Shown here: positions 54,455-62,241 of the stretch, piece after piece
How the letters are laid out: the number at the start of each line of letters is the position of its first letter
Numbering within the stretch: the first letter of the stretch is position 1
Assembly (NCBI GenBank): GCA_019695115.1
Contig: JAIBAP010000001.1
Coordinates: 124,001 to 188,000 of the forward strand
Origin: Caldilineales bacterium
GTDB lineage: Bacteria; Chloroflexota; Anaerolineae; J102
Direction: 5' to 3'
DNA length: 64,000 nt
Position numbers and translations under genes: made by a program
The notes under the pieces: model-generated
Seen by the model: only the letters and a program-made list of their open reading frames with translations
Told to the model about the DNA's origin: nothing
Databases searched by the model: none

Positions 54455-57400
54455 ATGATCTGCACAAATTGCCAGGCAAACAACCCAGAAGGCGCACGAT
54501 TCTGCAATAACTGCGGCAATCGGCTCAATCCGCCCTGCCCCAACTGCGGCCACGAGAACCCGCCCGGCGCCAAATTCTGCAACAATTGCGGCTGGCGATT
54601 GGGGGAGGAAGTAGGTAGTAGGGAGTATGGAGTAGGGAGGGCGGAGGGCGGAGAGCGGAAGGCGGAGGGCGGCGCGCCGGCGACGGAACACGGAACACGC
54701 AACACGGAACACGCAACCTCCCCTACCCCCTGGCAACGCTTCATCCCCACGGAGTTCGCGGCACGACTGGAGGCGGCGCGCTCGGCGCGGGCGATGGAGG
54801 GCGAGCGCCGCATCGTCACGATGCTGTTTTCGGATGTGAAAGGCTCGACCGCGCTGGCTGAATCGCTCGATCCGGAAGAATGGGCCGAGATCATGAACGG
54901 CGCCTTCGAGCACCTCATCCGGCCGGTGTACAAGTACGAGGGCATCGTGGCCCGGCTGATGGGCGACGCCATCCTGGCCTTTTTCGGCGCGCCCATCGCC
55001 CACGAGGACGACCCCCAGCGCGCCATTCTGGCCGGGCTGGAAATCCTGGAGGGGATGAAGACTTATGCCGAACAGGTCAGGCGGCGGTGGAAGCTGGAGA
55101 TGGGCGTGAGGGTGGGGATCAACACCGGGCTGGTGGTGGTAGGCGCGGTCGGTTCGGATCTACGGATGGAATACACGGCCATGGGCGACGCCATCAACCT
55201 GGCCGCACGCATGGAGCAGACGGCCCAACCCGGCACGGTGCAGATTGCTCACGACACCTACAAGCTGACGGCGCCGCTGTTCGAGTTCGAGGACCTGGGG
55301 GGGATCGAGGTCAAGGGCAAGGCGGAACCGGCGCCGGCCTATCGCGTACTGCGGCCCAAGACGCAACCCGGCCGGCTGCGCGGCATCGCCGGATTGGAAT
55401 CGCCGCTGGTGGGCCGCGAATACGAGATGAACCGTCTGCGCCAGGCTCTGGTCGCCCTGACCGCAGGCAGCGGGCAGTTCGTCGCCGTGATGGGCGAGGC
55501 CGGCCTGGGCAAGTCGCGGCTGGTGTCGGAGTTCAGGACGACGGCCGGGCTGACCTGGCTGGAGGGCCGTTCGCTTTCCTACGAGACGGCCACGCCCTAC
55601 GCGCCCTTCGTCCCCCTGCTGCGTTCCGCCTTTGGCCTGCAACCCGACCAGCCCGACGCCGAGCAGATGAGCCGCATCAAGGAAGGGCTTGGCGCCCTGC
55701 TCGGCGGAGAAGGGGCGGCCCAGGCTCCGTTTTTCGGCGCCCTTCTGGGCCTGAAGCTGAGCGGCGACGACCTCGACCGCATCCGCTATCTGGAGCCGCC
55801 CACCCTGCGCGGCCACACCTTCGGCGCCGTCGTTGGCTATGTTGCCGCCCTGGCATCCGTCCACCCCCTGGCGCTGGTCTTCGACGACGTCCACTGGATC
55901 GACCCGACCTCACTGGAACTGATCGAGCACCTGCTGCCGCTGACGCAGCAAGCGCCGTTGCTGATCCTCACCCTCTTCCGCCCGCGCGAGGACGAGCCGG
56001 CCTGGCGCCTCCATCTGGCTGGGCAGAAAAGCTACCGGGATCGCTACACGGCTATCAGCCTGCGCCCGCTCGATGACGACAGCGCCCGCCAGTTGGTGGC
56101 CAACCTGTTGCACATCGAGGGTCTGCCAGAGCAAGTGCGCCAGCTGATCTTGCGCAAGGCCGAGGGCAACCCGTTTTTCGTCGAAGAAGTCATCCGCTCG
56201 TTGCTCGATGCCCGGCTGGTGGTGCGCGACGGCGCCACCTGGCGGGCGACGCGGGCGATCGAGAACATCGCCGTCCCCGACACCCTGGCCGGAGTGATCA
56301 CCGCCCGCCTCGACCGGCTGGACGAACACGACAAGCGCGTGGCCCAGACGGCTTCGGTCATCGGGCGGGAGTTTGCCTTCCCCATCCTCCAGCAGATCTT
56401 CGCCCCCGAAGACCACCTGGACGATGCCCTGACCGAGTTGGAGCGCCGTGAGCTGGTGCTGGAAAAGAGCCGCCTGCCGCAACGCATCCACACCTTCAAG
56501 CATGTGCTCACCCAAGAGACGGCCTACTCGACCCTGCTGTTGAGCAAACGCCGGGAACTGCACCGCCGCGTGGCCGAATGCCTGGAGCAGGTGGAACCCG
56601 GCCATGTGGCCGACATCGCCCGGCACTTTCTCGAAGCCCATCTGCCCGCACGCGCCCTGCCCTATCTCGTCCAGGCTGGCGACAACGCCGCCCGCGCCTA
56701 CTCCACGCCCGAAGCCATCGGCTACTACCGGAAGGCGCTCGATATCCTCCAGACCGTCGATGACCTCAAGTTGGCCCGTCGCGCCTACGAGGGCCTGGGC
56801 AATGCCCTCTCGTTCGACAACCAGATTGCCGAATCCCTTCGCGTCTTCCAGGACATGTTGGCGCAGGCGCGGGTGCGTGGCGACCACACCATGGCCATCT
56901 CGGCCCTCAACAAGCTGGCCTATGTCACGGCCATGCGCGCCGGCGATTTTACCGAGGCCGAGGGCTACCTGGCCGAGGCCGACCAGATGGCGCGCCGCTT
57001 CCAGGACAAATACGGCCTCTCGGAACTCAGCCTGGTGCGCTGTATGATGTGCACCATGGCCGCCGATTTCGAGGGCGTCGTGCGCTATCTGGACGAGACC
57101 AAACAGATCGGCTATGAACTGGGTGAGAAAGAGCAGATCGCCATGGCCCTGGATCACATCTCCAATTCGCAGATGATGATGACCCAGTTCGACAAGGGCT
57201 GGCAGACGGCCCAGGAAGGGTTGCGGCTGGCGCGCGAGGTGGGGAATCGCGAACATGAGGCCTCGATCCTGGCCTCGGTGACGCCGCTCTATCATCTGCG
57301 CAACGGCGACCTGGCGCAGGCCCTGCACGACGCCAAAGAGGGCACGGATTTGGCGTTGCAGATCGGCGCCCTCTACTCGACCATCTATGGCCTGTGGGTT

Positions 57401-58153
57401 CAGGGGCTGGTGGCCTGGCTGCGCGGTGAGTACGAGACGGCGCTGGCCTACTTCCAGCAGTCCCTCGATCGCAGCCGTCCGGTGCAAGAGTATATGCCTT
57501 TTCTGGCGGTGCAACCGTTGGCCTCGCTTGGCTCGGTCTACCTGGAGATCAGCCCTGATTTTGCCCCCCGCGCCCTCGAACTCCACACCGAGGCCCTCGC
57601 TTTGCTCGACAGCCCGGCCGGGATGATGGGCGGCGGCACGGCCTGGGCCGACACCGGTCTGTGCGCCCTGACGGTGGGCAATCTCAGCCTGGCCGCGGAA
57701 CTGTTGCAGAAGGGGCTGAACCAACCGACGATGTTCATGCTGCTCGAGCGCCCGCGCTTCCTGGTGGGGCTGGGGCGCATCGCCCTGGCCGAGGGCCGGA
57801 CGGAGGAGGCCCGGCGGCAGGTGGAGGAGGCGCGCGAGTATGCCGAAAACCGCGGGATGCGCAATCTTTACCCGCTGATCGACCTGACCTTGGCCCAGAT
57901 CGCCGCCGCCGCCGCCGCCTGGAACGTGGCTCTGGCGCACGACACGGCTGCAGCCAATGAGGCGCAGGCGCTGGGCATGCGCCCCTATCTGTGGCAGGCG
58001 CAGGCGGGAATGGCCCTGGCACTGGCCGCGCTGGGGCGCGATGAGGAGGCCGAGGTCAGCCGGACGGCCGCAGCAGCGACCATCGCCGAGATCGCCGCCC
58101 TGTTCAAGGATGACGATCTGCGCGCCAGGTTCCTGGCCCAGGCGCAGAGGTGA
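54455..58153 (+). CDS. Zinc-ribbon/class III cyclase/STAND ATPase/TPR protein, paralog 1
   Basis: The 1232-residue protein has two zinc ribbons (CTNCQANNPEGARFCNNCG, about 3-21; CPNCG...CNNCG, about 28-46), a repeat-encoded linker (about 52-92), a class III cyclase domain (FSDVKGSTALAES, ARLMGDAILAFFG, MGDAINLAARM, about 118-285), an AAA/STAND ATPase with Walker A GEAGLGKSRL (about 346) and Walker B LVFDDVHWID (about 473), then TPR-like helices to the end. Such proteins are probably ATP- and scaffold-controlled cyclases. It is the complete reference for the split paralog that follows. Confidence 0.93.
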   Translation: MICTNCQANNPEGARFCNNCGNRLNPPCPNCGHENPPGAKFCNNCGWRLGEEVGSREYGVGRAEGGERKAEGGAPATEHGTRNTEHATSPTPWQRFIPTEFAARLEAARSARAMEGERRIVTMLFSDVKGSTALAESLDPEEWAEIMNGAFEHLIRPVYKYEGIVARLMGDAILAFFGAPIAHEDDPQRAILAGLEILEGMKTYAEQVRRRWKLEMGVRVGINTGLVVVGAVGSDLRMEYTAMGDAINLAARMEQTAQPGTVQIAHDTYKLTAPLFEFEDLGGIEVKGKAEPAPAYRVLRPKTQPGRLRGIAGLESPLVGREYEMNRLRQALVALTAGSGQFVAVMGEAGLGKSRLVSEFRTTAGLTWLEGRSLSYETATPYAPFVPLLRSAFGLQPDQPDAEQMSRIKEGLGALLGGEGAAQAPFFGALLGLKLSGDDLDRIRYLEPPTLRGHTFGAVVGYVAALASVHPLALVFDDVHWIDPTSLELIEHLLPLTQQAPLLILTLFRPREDEPAWRLHLAGQKSYRDRYTAISLRPLDDDSARQLVANLLHIEGLPEQVRQLILRKAEGNPFFVEEVIRSLLDARLVVRDGATWRATRAIENIAVPDTLAGVITARLDRLDEHDKRVAQTASVIGREFAFPILQQIFAPEDHLDDALTELERRELVLEKSRLPQRIHTFKHVLTQETAYSTLLLSKRRELHRRVAECLEQVEPGHVADIARHFLEAHLPARALPYLVQAGDNAARAYSTPEAIGYYRKALDILQTVDDLKLARRAYEGLGNALSFDNQIAESLRVFQDMLAQARVRGDHTMAISALNKLAYVTAMRAGDFTEAEGYLAEADQMARRFQDKYGLSELSLVRCMMCTMAADFEGVVRYLDETKQIGYELGEKEQIAMALDHISNSQMMMTQFDKGWQTAQEGLRLAREVGNREHEASILASVTPLYHLRNGDLAQALHDAKEGTDLALQIGALYSTIYGLWVQGLVAWLRGEYETALAYFQQSLDRSRPVQEYMPFLAVQPLASLGSVYLEISPDFAPRALELHTEALALLDSPAGMMGGGTAWADTGLCALTVGNLSLAAELLQKGLNQPTMFMLLERPRFLVGLGRIALAEGRTEEARRQVEEAREYAENRGMRNLYPLIDLTLAQIAAAAAAWNVALAHDTAAANEAQALGMRPYLWQAQAGMALALAALGRDEEAEVSRTAAAATIAEIAALFKDDDLRARFLAQAQR
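54611..54718. repeat. Composite repeat tract read in frame inside paralog 1
   Basis: GGGAGTA heptads, then GGCGGAGG units, then GGAACAC/GCAACAC heptads lie inside the gene. They encode a low-complexity linker (GSREYGVGRAEGG, then ATEHGTRNTEHA) between the zinc ribbons and the cyclase domain, with no stop codon. GGAACAC is the complement of the intergenic GTGTTCC heptads at 27684. Confidence 0.92.
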
Positions 58154-58156
58154 ACA

Positions 58157-58238
58157 CTTACCAACAGTTAACAATCAACAGTCAACAGTCAACAATCAAC
58201 GCTTAACGACCAATAACCAATTACCAATAGCCAATAAC
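58157..58238. repeat. CAATCAA/CAGTCAA and ACCAATA heptad tract before paralog 2
   Basis: The 86-base gap is almost entirely heptads: CAACAAT/CAACAGT, then ACCAATA/ACCAATT up to the ATG at 58240. Order and position match the tract at 54360-54453, so gene and leader were duplicated together or both leaders were seeded alike. Confidence 0.9.
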
Positions 58239-58239
58239 C

Positions 58240-60279
58240 ATGATCTGCCCCAACTGCCAAACGCCCAACCGTGATACGGCCAAATTCTGTGATAACTGCG
58301 GCTTTCGGCTGCCCATCGTCTGCCCGAACTGCGGTACGGTCAACCGCGTCGAGGCCAAATTCTGTGATAACTGCGGCTGGCGGTTAGGGGAGGGAGTAGG
58401 GAGTAGGGAGTATGGAGTAAGGAGGGAGGGAGGCAGAGAGGGAGGGACGCAGGGAGGGGGGGACGCAGGGAGGGCGGAGGCCGGCGCGCTGGCGACGGAA
58501 CACGGAACACGGAACACGGAACACGCAATCTCCCCTCCCCCCTGGCAGCGATTCATCCCCAAAGAGTTCGCCGAGCGGCTGGAGGCGGCGCGCTCGGCGC
58601 GGGCGATGGAGGGCGAGCGCCGCATCGTCACCATCCTCTTTTCGGATGTGAAAGGCTCGACCGCCCTGGCCGAATCGCTCGACCCCGAAGACTGGACGGG
58701 GATCATGAACCGGGCCTTCGAGCACCTGATCACGCCCATCTACCGCTACGAAGGCACGGTGGCGCGGCTGATGGGCGATGCTATCCTGGCCTTTTTCGGC
58801 GCACCCATCGCCCACGAGGACGACCCCCAACGCGCGATCCTGGCCGGGCTGGAGATCGTGGCCGGGGTGCAGGGTTTTCGCGAGGAAATCCGGCGGCAGT
58901 TCGGGCTGGATTTCAACGTGCGGGTGGGGATCAATACCGGGCTGGTGGTGGTGGGCGCCGTTGGCTCGGATCTGCGCATGGAATACACGGCTATGGGCGA
59001 TGCCATCAACCTGGCGGCGCGCATGGAGCAAACGGCCCAACCCGGCACGGTGCAGATCGCCCACGACACCTACAAATTAGTGGCGCCGGCCTTCGATTGC
59101 GAGGACTTGGGCGGGATCGAGGTCAAGGGCAAGGCCGAGCCGGTGCGCGCCTATCGGGTGATCGGGCGCAAGGCCATGCCAGGGCAACTGCGTGGCATCG
59201 CCGGGCTATCATCGCCGCTGGTGGGCCGGGGGCAGGAGCTTGCGGCCCTCATGCAGGTGTTGGAGGGGGCGCTGGCCGGGCGCGGGGGGATCATCGGTAT
59301 TACTGGTGAGGCCGGGCTGGGCAAATCCCGGTTGGTGGTTGAGGCCAAAGAGATGATCTTTGCCCGCGCAGCTGGTCGCCCGCTGACCTGGGTCGAGGCC
59401 CGCAGCCTTTCCTACAGCACCACCATGGCTCACCACCTCAGCATCGATGTCCTGCGCGGGCTGACCGGTCTATCGCCCGATTTGGCCGATGACGAAGCGC
59501 AGGCCTTGCTGCATCGAGCCGTTTCCGACCTCCTGGGCCAGGCCGCGGCTGAAGTCTACCCCTTCTTCGGCCATCTGCTGGGGCTGAAGTTGGAGGAGGA
59601 AGCGGCGGCGGCGGTGAAGTATATGGATGGGCCGGCGCTCCAGGCCCGCTATGTGGCCGCATTCAAACGCTATTTGCAGGCGCTGGCCCGCAGCGGCCCG
59701 GTGGTCATCGTCTGCGAGGATGTGCATTGGGCCGACCCGTCGTCGGTGGAGCTGGGTCTACAAATTCTGCCGGTGGCGGCGACGGCCCCGGTGGTGGCCA
59801 TGCTGATCAGCCGGGTCGAGACTGCGGCCCCCGGCTGGCGGCTGTTCGCCGAGATGCCGGCGCTCCCCGGCGTCACGACCCTGCGCCTGAATCTGGCCCC
59901 GCTTTCGGGCCGCGAGAGCGCCCAACTGGTGGGCAATCTGTTGGGGGGAGGGGCCGGGGCCGGCGCCCTGCCAGAGCCGGTGCAGCAGCTCATCCTGGCC
60001 AAAGCCGAGGGCAATCCCTTTTTCGTCGAGGAGGTGATCCGGATGTTGATCGACCGCGGGCAGGTTGCCAGACGGGATGACGGGTGGGCGCTGACCCAAG
60101 ACATCCACATGCTCGACATCCCCGACACCTTGCAGGGCGTGCTGGCGGCCCGCATCGACCGCCTGCCCGAAGAAGCCCGCCACATCCTCCAAATCGCCTC
60201 CGTCATCGGTCGCAAGTTTTATGTCAATATCCTGGCGGCGGTGTTGGAGGGGGAGGGAGGAGTAGGGAGTAGGAAGTAG
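58240..60279 (+). CDS. Zinc-ribbon/class III cyclase/STAND ATPase, paralog 2, N-terminal part of a split gene
   Basis: The 679-residue product matches paralog 1 from its two zinc ribbons (CPNCQTPNRDTAKFCDNCG) through the cyclase domain (FSDVKGSTALAES, MGDAINLAARM) and ATPase (Walker A GEAGLGKSRL about 358, Walker B VCEDVHWADPSS about 488). It stops after VIGRKFYVNILAAVLEGE, where paralog 1 continues through the winged-helix and TPR regions. The last residues (GGVGSRK) and the TAG are encoded by a repeat tract. The missing part resumes in the same frame at 60475. It may still make an active cyclase. Confidence 0.9.
   Translation: MICPNCQTPNRDTAKFCDNCGFRLPIVCPNCGTVNRVEAKFCDNCGWRLGEGVGSREYGVRREGGREGGTQGGGDAGRAEAGALATEHGTRNTEHAISPPPWQRFIPKEFAERLEAARSARAMEGERRIVTILFSDVKGSTALAESLDPEDWTGIMNRAFEHLITPIYRYEGTVARLMGDAILAFFGAPIAHEDDPQRAILAGLEIVAGVQGFREEIRRQFGLDFNVRVGINTGLVVVGAVGSDLRMEYTAMGDAINLAARMEQTAQPGTVQIAHDTYKLVAPAFDCEDLGGIEVKGKAEPVRAYRVIGRKAMPGQLRGIAGLSSPLVGRGQELAALMQVLEGALAGRGGIIGITGEAGLGKSRLVVEAKEMIFARAAGRPLTWVEARSLSYSTTMAHHLSIDVLRGLTGLSPDLADDEAQALLHRAVSDLLGQAAAEVYPFFGHLLGLKLEEEAAAAVKYMDGPALQARYVAAFKRYLQALARSGPVVIVCEDVHWADPSSVELGLQILPVAATAPVVAMLISRVETAAPGWRLFAEMPALPGVTTLRLNLAPLSGRESAQLVGNLLGGGAGAGALPEPVQQLILAKAEGNPFFVEEVIRMLIDRGQVARRDDGWALTQDIHMLDIPDTLQGVLAARIDRLPEEARHILQIASVIGRKFYVNILAAVLEGEGGVGSRK
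58390..58535. repeat. Composite repeat tract read in frame inside paralog 2
   Basis: GGGAGTA heptads, then GGGAGGGACGCA-type units, then GGAACAC heptads encode the linker between zinc ribbons and cyclase (GSREYGVRREGG, then ATEHGTRNTEHA). The tract is longer than that in paralog 1 but also stays open and in frame. Confidence 0.92.
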
Positions 60280-60471
60280 GGAGTAAGGAATAGGGAGTAA
60301 GGAGTAGGGAGTAGGAAGTAGGGAGTAAGGAGGTCTCCCCCCTGGCTTCCTCCCTGCGTCCCACCCTCTCTCCCTCTCTGCGTCTCCCCCTCTCTGCGTC
60401 TCCCCCTCTCTGCGTCTCCCCCTCTCTGCGTCTCCCCCTCTCTGCGTCTCCCCCTCTCTGCGTCTCCTCAT
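60250..60471. repeat. Repeat tract that splits paralog 2
   Basis: About ten GGGAGTA/GGAAGTA heptads (60252-60331) are followed by about six 16-base CTCTCTGCGTCTCCCC units (60360-60465). In the gene's frame the heptads contain three stops (TAG 60277, TAA 60298, TAG 60319); the 16-mers are open and would encode a Pro/Ser/Leu-rich stretch leading straight into the ATG at 60475. Confidence 0.93.
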
Positions 60472-60474
60472 CCC

Positions 60475-62241
60475 ATGCCCGCCCTCACTCAACTCCTCGG
60501 CCAACTCGAAGCGATGCAACTCCTGCAACGACTGGAGGAGATGGACGCTGCCTACCAGTTCCACCATAGCCTGACTCGCGACAGCGCCTATGGCTCGCTG
60601 TTACGCAAGCAGCGCCGCGACCTGCACCGGCGCGTGGCCGAATGCTACGAACAACTCTATCCTACCCGGCTGGAAGAATTCGCCGCCCAGCTTGCCTATC
60701 ATCTGGATGAGGCGGGTGAAGTACGCGCCTGGCAGTACTACCGGCTGGCCGGCGATGGGGCTTTCCGGCTCTATGCCAGCACCGAAGCCATCGCCCATTA
60801 CGAACGGGCGATCACGCTTGCCGCCGCCGCCGATGGCGTCGATCCCACGGACCTGTTGCACCTGTTTTTGCGCCGGGGGCGGGCGCTGGAACTGCTGGGC
60901 CAATTCGAAGCGGCGCTGAACGACTACGCGGCGCTGGAGCAGACGGGCCGGACGCAGGGCAGGGATGCGCTCGTGCTGGCGGGACTGGTCGAGCAGTGCC
61001 AGTTGCGCGCCACCCCCAACCCGCTTTTCGATGCCAACCAAGCTAAGGGGCTGGCGGAGCAGGCGCTGGCCCTGGCCGCCAGACTGGATGACAAGGCCGC
61101 AGAAGCGCGCATTTACTGGAGCCTACTCAATGTCGGGCGCTTCACCGCCGACAGGCACGATCAGGCGCGCGAGTACGGCGATAGGGCGCTAGCGCTGGCC
61201 CGAGAGCAGGGGCTGCGCGAGCTAGAATCCTATATCCTCAACGACATCGCCGACATCTATATGATGGCGGGGCACCCGCGCCAGGCGCACAAGTTGTTGA
61301 CCGAAGCCGGGGTCCTCTTTCGCGAATTGGGCAATCTGCCCATGTTGGCCGACAACCTGGCCTCGGCCAGCGGCTTCGAAGTCTTCACCGATCATGACGA
61401 AGCTGCGCTTGCACTTTCGGACGAGGCCTTTGCCATCAGCCTATCGATCGGCAATGTGTGGGGGCAGTCCTACAGCCGCAGTCTGATCGGCTATGTGTAT
61501 TGGGATCGGGGCGAAGTGCAGCGCGCCATCGACGTGACCGAAACCTCGATCCGCCAGGCTCTGGAGGTCGGCTTCGTGGCGGCCACCACTTTCAGCGGCG
61601 CTCTGCTCGGGCTCATCTACGGCGACCTGGGGGCTGTCGAACGGGCAAGACAGGCGATGGTCGCCGGTTGGCAGGCGGCGGATGGGCCGATGGCGGCATT
61701 TAGATCGGCGCTGTTGGCGACGGAGGTCGCGCTAAGCATTTTGGAAAAGGATCTGCCCAGAGCGGAAGCAGCGCTGCGGGAGCTGGAAAGCAACACGCAG
61801 ACACGCAACCCTTACATGCTGATCGGCTATGTCGGCGCTCCGGCTCAGCTTGCCCTGGCGCAAGGACGTTTTGCGGATGCGCTGCAACACACCGAGGGCG
61901 ACATAGCCTTGCTGGTAGCGCTCGATATGGATCGCGTCCTACCCGATATCCTGCTGCAGCGGGCGCAGGCGTTGGTCGGATTGGGCAGGGAGAAGGAAGC
62001 CAGGCCGGTGTTGCTGCAGGCAATCGAACGCGCCGAGCGCAGCCAACACCGCCGCATTCTCTGGCAACTGCAAGCGTCGCTGGCCAAACTGGAGGCGAGC
62101 GAGGGGCGGGCGGACGAGGCGGCGGCGCTGATGGCGCAGGCGCGAGCGCATATCGAGACTATCTCCAGCAACATCTCCGATCCCGACCTGGTTGCCTCCT
62201 TCCGCAGCCGGCCCGAGGTCAAGGCGGTGCTGCAAGCATGA
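60475..62241 (+). CDS. C-terminal (winged-helix/TPR) part of the split paralog 2
   Basis: This 588-residue frame begins MPALTQLLGQLEAMQLL, at the point where paralog 1 has its winged-helix end (DDALTELERRELVLE), and continues FHHSLTRDSAYGSLLRKQRR and HRRVAECYEQLYP, colinear with paralog 1. The rest is TPR-like. It is in the same frame as 58240-60279 and separated only by the repeat tract. No ribosome binding site is visible before the ATG. It is either a decaying half gene or a functional detached TPR subunit. The stop overlaps the next ATG. Confidence 0.85.
   Translation: MPALTQLLGQLEAMQLLQRLEEMDAAYQFHHSLTRDSAYGSLLRKQRRDLHRRVAECYEQLYPTRLEEFAAQLAYHLDEAGEVRAWQYYRLAGDGAFRLYASTEAIAHYERAITLAAAADGVDPTDLLHLFLRRGRALELLGQFEAALNDYAALEQTGRTQGRDALVLAGLVEQCQLRATPNPLFDANQAKGLAEQALALAARLDDKAAEARIYWSLLNVGRFTADRHDQAREYGDRALALAREQGLRELESYILNDIADIYMMAGHPRQAHKLLTEAGVLFRELGNLPMLADNLASASGFEVFTDHDEAALALSDEAFAISLSIGNVWGQSYSRSLIGYVYWDRGEVQRAIDVTETSIRQALEVGFVAATTFSGALLGLIYGDLGAVERARQAMVAGWQAADGPMAAFRSALLATEVALSILEKDLPRAEAALRELESNTQTRNPYMLIGYVGAPAQLALAQGRFADALQHTEGDIALLVALDMDRVLPDILLQRAQALVGLGREKEARPVLLQAIERAERSQHRRILWQLQASLAKLEASEGRADEAAALMAQARAHIETISSNISDPDLVASFRSRPEVKAVLQA

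Noticed and set aside
55910-58174. 754-codon leftward frame opposite the cyclase paralog 1
   Set aside because: It is antisense to a gene with clear zinc-ribbon, cyclase and ATPase motifs; no recognisable motif in the antisense product.
60250-60471. CRISPR array
   Set aside because: Units are 7 and 16 bases with no unique spacers, and no cas gene is nearby. The same holds for all other repeat tracts.
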